DNA of 64,000 bases, taken from assembly GCA_023231475.1 (NCBI GenBank), contig JALJEE010001852.1, positions 1 through 64,000 of the forward strand. Direction: 5' to 3'. Below are positions 50,001 to 62,818 of this stretch, piece by piece. The notes under the pieces are model-generated. The model was given only the letters and a program-made list of their open reading frames with translations. It had not been told where the DNA came from and searched no databases. This stretch comes from Seison nebaliae. Lineage: Eukaryota > Rotifera > Pararotatoria > Seisonacea > Seisonidae. Position 1 is the first letter of the stretch, and each line of letters opens with the position of its first letter. Position numbers and translations under genes: made by a program.

Positions 50001-51426
50001 ATTTTTCCATTTTCTCACTGGGAATTAACGATAATTTTTTTAAAAATTTATCATAAAATTCAATTTTCTCTTCTTTATCATTTTCGTTCGTTATGAAACA
50101 TTTGGGTAAATATCCATTGAATCCTGATGATGATTTCGATGCGACTAATAAAACTTGATTATTCTTCTTTAATTCCATTCCTTTTAAATCATAATATGAC
50201 GTTCTTATACATTCATCACATTCAATTTCATTAATCTCATCTGTCAATTTCACACATAATTCCAGATCGATAATTGAGGAATGTTCTTGTAAAATCGATT
50301 CATTCATCGAATTATGAAACGAAAATAATTGAACAGATCCATCACTTTCTCCCACATAACATGATTTACCTTCATCTAACATAATTAATGATTTCAATCC
50401 ACATATCTCTGAGAGTCGATGTTGAGAGAGAATGTCCATTTTCCTCATGTCCCATTGCGTCAGGAAACCATCAGCGGAGATGGTGGTTAGAAGTTGATGA
50501 TTTTTCTTTAACGAATGAATTGTTCTTGTTTCTTGGAATAATTCTTTGATTAAATTCGATTGTCGAATATCCCATACGAGAATCTTTCCGTCGATATGTC
50601 CCGAATAAACGGTACCACTCTCCTCCTCCGTCTCTAACGAATAAGAACTTTCGATATTTGTCGATTGATTGAGAATGACAGAACATAAAGGAAATCGATT
50701 GAATTTCTTCAAAAATCGATTCGTCTCCAATTTCTCTAATTGAACTTTACCATTCATATCAAATTTACTCTGATCTAACACATTCAATAAATTATCTAAT
50801 CGATATCGATTAGTCGATTTCGATCGATTTGGTAATAAAATCGTTTCCGTCAACATTCCATCCAAATGAGTCACTCTTATCGTACTATCCATCGATGATG
50901 ATACAAATAAATTCTTTTGTCTCATACATTTTATCTCATTCACTTGATCATGATGTTGAGTGAACGTATCAGCAAGTAAATAATTTCCATCATTCTCATC
51001 AAATTTCCAGATTTTCACCGTTTCATCCGAAGATCCGGACAATACTAAAATCAAAGTATTTTATTTGTTAAGAAGAAAAAAAAATTTAACAGAAATCATT
51101 CCAATAATCGATGGTATTAATCCAAGAGGAATGATCAATTAATTTATCTAGAAATTTTATTGATAATTTCCCACAAATTTTACATTTCTTTTCAAAGAAT
51201 TATCATTCAAATTTTAATAAACAATCACAAACTTGTAATCTCCATCGGCCTATAGTAGCGTCACGTGACGCCGAAAATATTTCTGAATGATTCTCATTCC
51301 AGAGAAGATTGTTAATGGAATTGTTATGAATTGAGTGTGATAGAAATCGATTAGTCAAAGGCACAGAAATCTTTCGAGGTCAAAATTAAAAGAAAGATGA
51401 AAAAGAAAAGAAACAGTGGAAGACAT
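47078..51426 (-). CDS. WDR48: WDR48/UAF1-like WD40 protein with large insertions
   Basis: UAF1 activates the deubiquitinases USP1, USP12 and USP46. Five exons (51415-51426, 51229-51370, 51091-51147, 47831-51044 and 47078-47747) give 1,364 residues, about twice the human 677. The first exon has 12 coding bases (MSST). WD repeats are visible as INNLLWNENHSEIFSASRDA, HSSWINTIDYW, LLSGSSDETVKIWKF, SADGFLTQWDMR and VGESDGSVQLFSF. The ancillary region keeps STNWCQLDISLGYLMVRM (human VPNWFSVDLKTGMLTI). The SUMO-like end keeps SLNTVNYYVWNNRFILLTL (human dLRTVKHFIWKSGGDLTLHY). Insertions are Gln-, His- and Ser-rich. About 300 residues follow the SUMO-like block, which is unusual. Orthology is good by order of blocks but divergent. 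Confidence 0.78.
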
Positions 51427-53006
51427 TGGCAATTTCTTCGGTTATTGGTCGTGAAGAGGAAAGTTCGTCAGAAAATTTCTAAATTTTCATATTTCTTAAT
51501 TATTTTCTTTTACTAATGAATTTAATTGTTGATTTGGAACATTTGACAATTTCCTTCCACTATTCCCATTATCGCGTGGACCAATGTGAAGAAGAAGGAC
51601 GTGAGAGAGTCAATTTTATTAATATCAAATAATTCTCTTCTTTTTTTTCCCATTAAACTTTCGAATCAAATACAAATTTTCTTCTTTCGTTTCATCCTTC
51701 TTCCACATCATTTCTTCCTTTCCTTACATCTTAAACATCCCATTGAATGTGAGAAAATTATGGAGATCACTCAAATATTTATTCATTCGTCCCAAATACA
51801 TTTCTCTCAATTTTCCCACCTCTTCAAATCTTTCACTTAATTATTCTTTTTCATTTTCTTTTTCACCTTCTCCATTTCTCCCATATATCAATTGAAACTA
51901 ATTTATTTTATTTTTTTTCAATGACTTCAATAATATTTTGGAGAAATAGAATAATATCAATATAATGTCGTAATTGATCGAGGCAATCATGATCGATTGA
52001 TAGTGAAGAGGTGGGGTCATATTAAGTACTAAAATCTTTGAAATCCGTAAGAGAAATGTTTATGGATATCCCATAGTATCTGAATAGTATAATTGAAGAC
52101 GAAGTGAGAGTGAGAAGGATAAATTGCGGAAGATTGATTGACTAGTGAATAAGAATTGTTGATTTTATGGATAAGAGTAAAAAGTACGATGGCACAACAG
52201 AATGGGAAATGATAAGAAATTGACTGTGGCGAAAAGAAGTGAACGATTGCATCTATGGAAACAACAGATCATTCTCCTAATGAGCCGATTGTTGGCCCGG
52301 TCCATTGACAAGAACGAACGATGAGAACATAAGAACATGGTAATAACTAGAGAATATAGAGATATAGAATAGGTAGCACTAGATTCCTGAAAAGTGAAAT
52401 ACGGATCTGATAATAGATGTTGAGAGATGGACAAATAATATGGAAATTAATCATATATTTATATATATATATATAATTTCGTTTATTTTCTGGGACTTTT
52501 GATGACTTTTTTCCGTTTCTTCTTCAAAATATTTAAATTGAATTTTCTTTCAAAGAATTATTAAAAAAATTTTTTTTTTCTTAATTCACTTTAACTTTGT
52601 TAAAAACAAGATAATAATATCGTGATGAATGTTAGTAAAGTGAATGATTATTTTCAAATATTTACATTCAAATTATTGATAACTATATAAAAATGGTGAT
52701 TCTACTTGCATATGTTGTTTGTAAAAATTTTAGAATAACAGTGAAAAGTTTGTAGTCAGACATGATAGTAGTACTGCAAAAGCCTCTATTAGAAATAAAG
52801 TTTAAAATTGGAGTAACTAATCAAAAAGAATAATAATATCAAATAAATGTTTTCTGCTTTTATTTTTTAAACTTTCGAATTAAAAACCAATTTTCTTCTT
52901 TTAGTTCTTCCCAATGAAACTGGAATTGTTGGAACTAGAAAACTTGTAAAATTTTAAAAGTTTCTTTCTCATTTGAAGATGTGTCAATGAAAATTTGTGG
53001 TGAGAA
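51427..53006. other. intergenic
   Basis: Divergent promoter region of WDR48 (-) and DDX11 (+), AT-rich, with a TA run at 52453-52475. An 89-codon (-) ORF at 52165-52434 shows no family feature and was not called. Confidence 0.45.
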
Positions 53007-55556
53007 TTGATGATGGAGAAAGGCAATTATTTCTTTCCTTATCCTAAACCATATGTCGTCCAAATGGAATTGATGAGAAGTTTGGAAGAGTTCCTCTTCG
53101 ATAAGAATCGTCGGATTGGTTTGTTCGAGAGTCCGACAGGAACTGGTAAAACGTTGAGTGTTTTTTCCGTTTTATTATCGTATTTGCAATCGATGAAATG
53201 TTTGGTGAAGATGATTGAAGAGGAGAAAGTGGGGAAATATTCCATGGGAAAAGATGAGAAAATTTCATTTGAAGAGAAAATGAATTTATTAAAGAAAAGT
53301 GAAAATACTTCATTATATTTAAGTGAAGAAATTGAGGATTTATTAGACATTTATAATGAACATGAGAGAACAATAACAACAACAATAAGTACGGCGAATG
53401 AAAATGGGAGAAATAAGAGAAAATTTGATGAACTGAAAATCGAATCATTGGGAATGAGTCGACTTCGTATTATTTATTGTACAAGAGCTCATAGTCAGAT
53501 TGAGCAGACGATCGATGAAATAAATAAATGGAAATCGAGTTATGAAAAGATTCGGAAGGAGAAAATAAAAAAGAAAATTTTTGAAAAAATTCCAATTTTG
53601 ACGAATGACGACAATTTGGGAGATTCTCTTCGTTTAGGTCTTGTTTCATCTCGTCATTCTTGGTGTGTTAATAAGAAAATTTTGAAAGAATTTAATGATT
53701 CTTTTAATTCTACTGATCATCATTTATCGGGAAAGTTCTTTACAGAAATTTGTGATAAGAACAAATCTAAATGTCCATACGGTTTAGGGAGGAATATCAG
53801 AAATGTGACGACTCATTTCCTGTTGAGGAATGAGCGATTGTGGAATATGAGAGAATGGAAAGAATTTATTCTAAATGAAAATCGATTTCAATTAAATTCG
53901 AAAAAGAATGTCATACAATTCCATCATCGTCATGAAATAAAAGAAGAATTGACTGATATTGAAGATGTGACGAGTGGAAGTTATGGTTGTCCATATTTCG
54001 CCATGAAACAATATAATTCTGAATATGTTGATATTCTTTGTGTTCCATATAACGTTCTCTTCGATCGTCATCAACGACAACTCAACAATATATATTTAAC
54101 GAATTCGATAGTTTTAGTAGATGAAGCACATAATCTTCCCGATTTCATCGAATCATTACAAACAACAACACTCGAATTCAAATCCATCCAAGATGTTTAT
54201 TGTTCGATAAAAAGTTTTATGAGAAATTCTCTATTTAATGTAACAAATCAAACTACTCTCCAAACTCTCCTTCACACACTCAAAAGAATCATCAACGAAA
54301 TAATAATATATCGATCGAATAATGTGATGGAAATTGATCCGTTGTCTTTCATTAATAATTTACATTTGACGGCAAATATATCGATCGAGAAAATTGTCAA
54401 TTCATTGGAGATTGAAAGATTTTGCAATTTGAAACAATTGGAAAGTGATGACGATGTAACAAGTTCAACTTATCGTATCGGAACAAAATGGAGGAAAACA
54501 AAAGATTTTATAAGGAATCTTCTCACCGTTTCTGATGGAGAATCCAAATTAATTTTCTCAAATAATTTCAAACAAATTCAATTATTTCATTTAAATTCTT
54601 CCAGTTTGCTCGTGAATGAGGTGTTGGAATGTTCTCATAAACTTCTCCTCATCGGCGGAACGATGCAACCGTTTGATGAATTCAAATATCGATTATTCTC
54701 CTCAATTGATCAAGTAAAATGTAAATCGAAATTTAAATATTTTTATGAAGCTCTTTCGAATAAATATCATAAAGGAAATGAAATGAAACGTTTTGATGAA
54801 TTGGAGAAATATGAAGAAATCTTCCACTTTCATTGTCATCATATCATCGAACGTGATCAATTATCGATGATTCTTTTAGACGATCCGAAAATTTCTTTCA
54901 CTAAAATTGAGAAAACGAACCAAATTAATTTCCTGCTCAATTCCATTTTTTTGTTGTTGAAACAAATGGATGAATTAAAGGAAAATGAAATGATCGCAAA
55001 CGGAGGAATTGTCATGTTTTTCACTTCTTATGATTTCCTTGAAACTTTCGAGAATTATTTGAAGAAAAAGAATCATCAATTCCATCGTGAGATATTTGTG
55101 GAGAGAAGTCGAATGAAGAATGACTTGAGTAAACAGACGAGAAACTCGATTTATCTTCTCGTTCTAAACGGTAAATTCAGTGAGGGAATAAATTTCAATG
55201 ATGATTTATGTCGAATTCTGATTATTGTCGGAATGCCTTATGCCAATATTCACAATAACAAAATATTCGAATGTCGATTAAATTATTTGAATCGAATTTC
55301 GAAAGATAGTCGAGAAAATTTCGATTATTATCAAACGAATTGTTGGAGAATTATCAATCAGAGTATCGGTCGATCTATCCGACATCGGTTCGATAAAAGT
55401 ATTTGTATTCTCTTCGATCATCGTTATTCTATGCTCAAACAACGATCATATATATCTGAATGGATTCGGGAGAACCATCAAATTATCACTTGTAAAGACA
55501 ATGAAACGATTATTGAGAAAATTAAACATTTTTATCATGCTCAACTCGAATTATGA
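53007..55556 (+). CDS. DDX11: DDX11/ChlR1 iron-sulphur DNA helicase
   Basis: A 5'-3' DNA helicase of the XPD/FANCJ/RTEL1 group needed for sister-chromatid cohesion and repair. A single exon of 849 residues (human about 906-970). Motifs in order: Q-motif region FPYPKPYVVQMELM, Walker A ESPTGTGKT (41-49), motif Ia IIYCTRAHSQIEQT, the Fe-S cysteines in HSWCVNKK, EICDKNKSKCPYG and SYGCPYFAMK, DEAH box VDEAHNLPDF, VMFFTSYDFLETF, motif V GKFSEGINF, PYANIHNNKIFECRL and motif VI QSIGRSIRHRFD. The acidic insert typical of DDX11 between Walker A and Ia is present. It has no introns, unlike most neighbours. The start is the first of three Met codons. Confidence 0.93.
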   Translation: MMMEKGNYFFPYPKPYVVQMELMRSLEEFLFDKNRRIGLFESPTGTGKTLSVFSVLLSYLQSMKCLVKMIEEEKVGKYSMGKDEKISFEEKMNLLKKSENTSLYLSEEIEDLLDIYNEHERTITTTISTANENGRNKRKFDELKIESLGMSRLRIIYCTRAHSQIEQTIDEINKWKSSYEKIRKEKIKKKIFEKIPILTNDDNLGDSLRLGLVSSRHSWCVNKKILKEFNDSFNSTDHHLSGKFFTEICDKNKSKCPYGLGRNIRNVTTHFLLRNERLWNMREWKEFILNENRFQLNSKKNVIQFHHRHEIKEELTDIEDVTSGSYGCPYFAMKQYNSEYVDILCVPYNVLFDRHQRQLNNIYLTNSIVLVDEAHNLPDFIESLQTTTLEFKSIQDVYCSIKSFMRNSLFNVTNQTTLQTLLHTLKRIINEIIIYRSNNVMEIDPLSFINNLHLTANISIEKIVNSLEIERFCNLKQLESDDDVTSSTYRIGTKWRKTKDFIRNLLTVSDGESKLIFSNNFKQIQLFHLNSSSLLVNEVLECSHKLLLIGGTMQPFDEFKYRLFSSIDQVKCKSKFKYFYEALSNKYHKGNEMKRFDELEKYEEIFHFHCHHIIERDQLSMILLDDPKISFTKIEKTNQINFLLNSIFLLLKQMDELKENEMIANGGIVMFFTSYDFLETFENYLKKKNHQFHREIFVERSRMKNDLSKQTRNSIYLLVLNGKFSEGINFNDDLCRILIIVGMPYANIHNNKIFECRLNYLNRISKDSRENFDYYQTNCWRIINQSIGRSIRHRFDKSICILFDHRYSMLKQRSYISEWIRENHQIITCKDNETIIEKIKHFYHAQLEL

Positions 55557-55777
55557 AAATTAATGCAATTTCTCACAAAATTTATTTAATAAACTTATCA
55601 GAAAACTTAAATCACATATCCGTTTAAATGACTAATCACAATTTCAGATGATGACATATCATTAATATATGATATCTTCCTAAATCTTTTGAAGATAAAC
55701 TCAATTTTGATAGAGAAATTTTATTCGTAAAACTTAAAAAAATAGGATTGAATAAAACTTAAATTATCAGAAATTTA

Positions 55778-56854
55778 TTAAATTCGATTGGAAATTAATC
55801 CATTTTGACGATTTTGCACCGTGTATTCTTTGTGCCAATGGAACAAATCGAAAAGATGACCAGCCTTACTCCGATCGTAGTTACTGCGGGCTGAAGCGAA
55901 ACGTACTCTCGGCACATATGAATGAGCAACATTCGCTTTTCCATATTGATGGATCGTCTTATTCATTGCATCACCTTGATCCAATACGAAATTCGGTTTT
56001 CCCCATTCAGATACAGCTGGTGCTGGGGATGATTCCCTTTTTAATTTTCCATATGAATGTACCAGACGATTGATAGATGCGCCTTGGTGTTTCTCGAAAT
56101 TATTCCTGGCTTCTGGTTTCACTCGTCGGATAATGAGTGGAGATTGAAATTGTTCGTTATGTGGTTTTGGTGGATAATCGGAATTCCTCAATATATTCCT
56201 CATTGCACCACTATCTAAAATGAGCAAGAAAAAAAAGGGAATCAATTTTCAGTTACTAAATAAACTCTCAAATTGTTTTAATAATAAAGTTTTAGAAAGT
56301 TTCAATTTTAAAAGGAAAACACTTTTAGAAAGTTTCAATTATAGAAAAAATTTTTGAAAAGTTTCAAATTATTGAAGAAAAAATTTTTGGAAACTTTCAA
56401 AATGTTTAAAGGAATTTAAAAATTATTTTCGATGGACAGAAAAAATAAGAAATTAAAATTATTTATAACGTCTGTCATTCTGATAGTTATCGAGAGCGGC
56501 ATTCGTTCTTACGTTCGGCGGTTTAGGTGGTAGTCTCATGTTCAAGTTTGCTTTCTGATCGAAATATAATTTCATCGTTCCCCTCTTTGACCTTTCCATA
56601 AACTCAACACCTTTATATCTGACCTTTGGAGTTGGTGCTAAATTGCTAAAGAAATTTTATAAAGATTGATAAATATAAATAGAAATTGGAGAAAAACAGA
56701 AATGTAATGAAAGAATTTTGGAAAGAAATTTAACGCTAATTCCATTGATTCACTGTCATGAATGATGGGATTGCGAGAACGCAGTTCACAGGCAGATGCT
56801 GCTCGCCACATTCTATTGTTATTCGGATAATAAGAGAAACATTTGTTCTGTCTC
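55778..56854 (-). CDS. unknown protein with degenerate 'Asn-x-x-x-x-x-Gly' repeats
   Basis: Three exons (56735-56854, 56470-56645 and 55778-56214) joined in phases 2 and 1; the 5' end is unresolved, since exon one opens at an acceptor. The C-terminal part repeats a motif of about 35 residues: KPEARNNFEKHQGASINRLV then HSYGKL; KPNFVLDQGDAMNKTIHQYG; ARSNYDRSKAGHLFDLFHW. Weaker copies are near RYKGVEFMERSKRG and NAALDNYQNDRHSGAM. It is basic with Pro-Lys-Pro linkers. Such short repeats recall axonemal or microtubule-lumen proteins, but no named family was recognised. Confidence 0.6.
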
Positions 56855-58241
56855 CTAGTAATAGAGTCGAATGGAATTTTTCTTTTACTTTAAACTTGAA
56901 TATTTTCAGAATGAATCATTTTCAGACTACTTAACAACAACATGAGTTGGTCGCATTCCGATGTTCGTCACCTGAATAAACATTTATTATTTTCTCAACA
57001 ACTTCTTTTTTTGTTTTTTCATTATATTATTGACTGTTTTTTTTCAAAAAAAAATCATAATTTCAAAAATTGTTGAAAGTTTTAAGCAGAAAACAGAATA
57101 GGAAATTGAAATAGAATATTTATTGAATTGGACGATTTTTAGGAAGAAGTTAAATAACTTGAAATTAGAGATAAGAATTAGAAAAAAATTTATAATTCTT
57201 ATTTTTCTACATTTACTTTGTTTCATTTTCGATTGTATGACCGTGTCTGTTTGAGGAACAAGAAGTAGAAATAGTTTAGATTGTTCATTCCAAATTATGA
57301 GAATATCTCACTAATCTCTCGGCGAACAATATAAAAGATATGATGAACATGAGTATGATGCCGAAGACTGCTGTTACAATTATTGCCATTCTGAAATTCG
57401 TTTTTATTCTATTGTTGACAATGGCGACGTTGACGGGAACAATAATTTGGAGTTTTATGCTGATCATATCGACATTCCGATTAATTTTCAAAGGTGATCA
57501 TACACTAGATATTCTCGGTCCTTAACACAAACATATAGAATAGGAGGAAGAAAAATAAAGTTAAAATTCTGATAAAAGATCATTTAATTTTTAAGTGTCA
57601 TCTATAAAAGTTTTGGGAGAGTTTCAATTCCATTTCAATTACATGAAAGTTTATTTATTCCTTCTCAATCGTCATTCTAATTTCAGTTATTTTACCTACA
57701 TACTAACCGTTTATCAGTTAGTTAAATAAATTGTATGATAGTTATTAATTTCAGTTGGTATATTGATCGAGCTGGGAATATATTGAATATTTTTGTAGGA
57801 AAATAATTATAATTATTCACTCATATTATTATTTAAGTTTATTTTATTATTTTATATATATTTTTAATTAAAGAAATGTAAATATATTGACTATTGGAGA
57901 AGAAGACGTAATATTTGACAGTTTATTTGCTCGTCTCTCATCGAGTAGATGAAGAGAAATTAATGGAATAATATAAATGAAATTAATAAGAAAAGTGAGG
58001 GAATTGTGGTTATGATTAGTTGATGGTGAGTAGTGAAATGAAAATGAGATTGATCTTTGAGATCGATATAAAAAGGATGAAAATAACAGAATTCTCTTGA
58101 TCGATTATAAAGAAGAAATGAGGAGTATTCGTTTAGAAATACAATTCATCACATGGCTGATAAGACGATCGGAGAGAGTGTGTCCAATTGTGTAAATTGT
58201 AAAATTCTATTAAACTTAAAGTGGTTCGTGAATGTTGATGA
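56855..58241. other. intergenic, one small membrane-type ORF
   Basis: Mostly AT-rich. It may hold missing 5' exons of the repeat protein (an acceptor-led block at about 56945-56973). A (-) ORF at 57285-57491 encodes a hydrophobic helix (MAIIVTAVFGIILMFIISFI then LFAERL) preceded by an acceptor-like sequence and interrupted by a possible donor gtgaga; it may be an exon of an unplaced gene. The complementary strand is open too. Confidence 0.35.
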
Positions 58242-61200
58242 TCATTTCGTGGAAATTGTTGCAGCTGATGTATTGGGAATGGAATTATTGGCAGTAGTCG
58301 TTAAGACGGTTGGCGGTTCAATTGACGATTTGATATCATGAGTTAATATGAGATTAGTGGAAGATGTGAGAAGGGATTCCGTTCTGAAAGGTGTGGTCGT
58401 CGATAAAGGTTTCGATATGAGACGTTTCATATTATAAGAATTATATGAAATTTGTTTAGTGATGGAAATGTCTTCCTTTCTCATATCTATCATTATCGCT
58501 TCTTTCGATAATTTTGATTGTTTTTGATCATGTGCAAATTTTTGTATTGGAGCTGATTGTCGATATTTCATTTGTTCATCAATTATTGTTGTTGTTGTTG
58601 TGGTTGTTGATGATGATTTATTATTAATATTTGTTCCAAAAGATGATGATGATGAATTAAATGTCGTTCCGTCAGCCATTGTGGTATTAGTGAGGAGGGA
58701 ACGATTGATGATATTGCGGAGTGCTCGAATCCATTGAAATTTAATATCAATTGTTGACGCTTTAATGACACATCGATAGTCTAATGAATTCGGTTTAGTG
58801 TATGGAGCCCAAATGGCAAATTTACATTTGTCACCACCTTCAATATGTTCCGTTATACCGAGATCTTGTGTCAATAAATGATATTTATAAACATATCTCA
58901 ATTGTTGTGATTTCGAACTAATCGGTTCCGAATTATTCGTCCAATTCATTTGATTCGAAGACGACGAATTGTTATTGTTGTTGATTGTAGTATTGTTGTG
59001 GTTTGGAATTGTTGTGGATGAGGATGAAATAGATGAAATGGATGAATTGTGATCATTTGATGAATGTCGATTATTCGATGTATTTCCATCATCTAATGAC
59101 AAATCATGAATTGGGAGATCTTTCTCTCGAACTTCCTTCGCTATAATCAAACAAGAATCGAAAAGAAATAATCGTCTTTCTTTCGTACGTTTTGGTAATA
59201 ATATACTGGGAATTCGAGTACTTGTCGTTTTTGGATTATTATATGTATGTTGTTGTTGTTGTTGTTGTTGTTCGTCTTCTTTTGATCGATTTTCAAATTT
59301 CTCTTGATTGATGATGGATGTATTAGATGAATTGGATTGTTGAGAAGAATATTTATATTTATTTGTCGACTTTGAATGATTCATCGAATAATTATTCGTC
59401 GTTTCCCAAATGACGAAAGCTTCTTGCAAAATAACGTCATGGAGCATTTCTCTGATGAGATATTGATCGAAATGTGTCAAATAAGAGAAATGAATTGCAT
59501 CATTCGCTTTTCTTGGTACGTCCATCATCACTTTCAATCCTTCTTCAATTTCTGTTCCAATAAATGTTTCTTGATTATTCTCATCTTCTCCAATGTTCGA
59601 CTGATTGAGATTATTCAATGTAGTCGATTGTAAAGTTCCTGTTGTTGATGTTGACGATCCATTACCACTACCGCCACCACTACCACCACCAGCTGCTGAA
59701 GCTACATGTCTCAATTTAGAAATGATCATATCAGTCGTCGTCAATTTACTTTTCATAGAGAATGGAGTGAGAGCAGATGTCGTTGTAGTCGTTGTTGTTG
59801 TGGTAGTGTTGGTGATGGAATTGAATTGATTAGAGAGAGTGTTGGAATTGGTGGTTGTTGATTGGGAGGAGATGGAGAGAATGGATGGTTTAGGAAGTGA
59901 CGAACATTTCAATGATTTTCCAACATTCACTCGACACGTATTGAGCAGTTCACGTAGAAGTAATTGATATTTAGTTATCCGTTGAACCGGTTTGATTAAC
60001 ATGGAACTGATGGAATCATTTAATTCGAAATTGTGTTGAAGAGAAAGAAAAAAATCATTCAATTGATGATTAGCTTGAATGAGAGACATCGATTCAGTTT
60101 TCGTTCGACAATATTCCACGTACATTCGGAAATTATGTGACCAGGTAACGAAACAATGACCAACGTCCTCAGGAAATTTAGAATATTTATGAAGTTCCTG
60201 AAGGAAAGTTTTCTGATGGAAATCATAAATTTCTTGAAGATTACTAAATATTTCTTTATCCTTATTGAGGAGATATGGTGGAAGAGATGGTAATGACTTC
60301 ATTACATTCTCCATTTTTCCTTTACCGTTTTGATGGTCTCCATTAGACGCAGAACGATAATTAGCACAATAATAATCGAGACAAGTACGAAGATCTTTCA
60401 CATAAATCTCTTCAGTTGTCAACAATTCTTTAAAAATCATTTCTCGTCGACGATTCAATCGTTCATTCTCCGGATGTTCACAAGTGAACAAATATTGACA
60501 GACTTTTTTATTCGAAATTAATTCCGTTTGTCCATCTACCGATTCATTAAATGTCTCCTCCATTTTCTTCCATTTCTCCACATTACCATTGTTCATAGTA
60601 GTCGATTGAATGATGGATGAAACGATCGTTGATGATGACGTATTAAAATTTTTCGATTGATCATTTTCCGTCGAAATTCCGTTTGATGTCGACGTAGAAA
60701 CTGATGTGTTATTAGTTGTGGTGGCAATGGTGGTAGTAGTAGTAGTAGTGATTGGTGATCGAGAAAGAAGATTAATAATATTATTAATATCCTCATCATT
60801 CTGATCAGATGATGATGGATTATCATCGTCATATTCGAATAAAATCGAATTAATTCGTTGACCATAATTATGGAAACGAGAGAGAAATGCTCGATATGAT
60901 TTCAATAACATATCACTCAATTCACAAATATGTCTCCCATACAAATGTGGCGGTGGTTGTTGTTGTTGTTGTTGTTGATTATATTTCAAATTGTGTTCAA
61001 TTGAATCGCTAATTTGTCTCAATTCTTTCACGACGTTTGTCTGTTCAAATATTTTACATTTCAATTCGACGAGATGTCTACGAAGATTTTGAAGTGATTT
61101 CTCATGATTCGTTTTCTCATTATCAGCTAATTCATCGATCTTCTTCTGTTTATTGAGTGTGGCCACTAACATCGTCAATTGTTTACTACTAAAATATTCG

Positions 61201-62785
61201 TTTTCTTGTTGTTCTGTCCAATGCATGATCTGTTGAGCTGCACTGTCATAAACGACAAGATGGAGAAGATCTCGAAGTGAATGCATTTTTCGATTCCATA
61301 AGATGGAAAGATCGTCTTCTATCTTCTTTAATTTGAGACATTCGTCATCAATCGATTGAGTCCATTTCGATGACAACAATTTCCTCTCACTTAAATTCAA
61401 TGTGGTAATATTTAATGTGACACGTTCAATATATCGAAGACATGTGTCACTTAATCGTTTGATGAAATGAAATTTATTTCGAATTGTTTCCTTCTCTTCT
61501 TTCAATTCATCTAAATATTCATTCAATAATTTCTCTTTTTCTACACTCTCATTATCCTGATGATTCTGATTATCAGATAATCGATTCAATAACGATTTCT
61601 TCGCCTCCTCATTAATATGATGATACCAATCGAAATGATTTTGATTCATCGATTCATTAATCTTCTGGAAACATTTCAATTCAATCTCTTCCAACGACAA
61701 ATAGAATTGTGTAGTCGCTTCAAACATTTTATAACGATCATCAATGAGATGATAAATAATCTGCCATTGACGTCCCAATTCCACCAACTCCTCCTCCAAC
61801 AAACACTTCTCACGTCGCATCTGTTCATGTTGACAAGTGAAATCTGTTTTGAGATGTTGTTGTTGTTGACAATAGGCGAAATAGAGATGATTTAATCGCG
61901 TCTGCATCGAATGGAGAAGATGTTTCAATCGTTTCAATTCATTTAATAATGGTAAATTATCGTTGAAGAATCGTCGCGATTCATCAATAGTTCGTGGAAA
62001 TTGATATACTAATTGATTCTTCGTTGTTAATAACCATTGATCAATCGTCACTTTCTCATTCATCATTTGCTCTACACAAATACTATATTCCAAATGAAGA
62101 CGATGTGATCGAGTTAATCGATTTAAACGTTCCTCTTCTTTCTGAAGACGATGAATCACTTCTTTTACATATATATGTGCTGCCATATCCTTCCACGATA
62201 ACCGTCGTGATTGATAATGAAATTTCGATTGTAAATCTTGATTAGATATTTGATAATTCTGTTGTTGTTGTTGTTGTTGTTGTTGTTGTCGATGGAAAAT
62301 GGGAATTTTTAATAAATTATTCGAATCTTTTTTCATGTGTGTGTAAAGCCAATTGTAAGCGGATAATGAGATTGGTAGACGGATGGATGAACGAATAATT
62401 GTCAATCGTTCAAGATCAATCGATTGAATCATTGATGAATTCAATAGTTGACCATCTTTCAATAAGTTGAGTGGATCATTTAACAGAAGGAAATTTAATG
62501 AAATTTTCGATCGAAACGAATTCCACAACGACATGTCGTCATTGATGGTGAACAAATATTTATCAATCGGGGACGACAACATCGAATCATTATTCATCGA
62601 ATGATGGTGAGGAGATGGTTCTGATGGTTTTTGATTTGAGATATTCGATAATAATTGATTATCTATCGTCTTCATCGTCGTCGTCACATTCTCCGTCATC
62701 GAACTATTCGTTGTAATTGTTAAAATATAATTCTTTCCATTTGGTGGCAACGAATCATTTGTTGTTGTTGTTGTTGTTGTTGTTG

Positions 62786-62818
<33 letters not shown>

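Noticed and set aside
52165-52434. (-) 89-codon ORF, Ser/Cys/Phe rich
   Set aside because: No signal, motif or splice context; it lies in a divergent promoter region.
58153-58341. (+) 62-codon ORF
   Set aside because: It is mostly antisense to the well-supported 3' end of the Trio-type gene and has no family feature.
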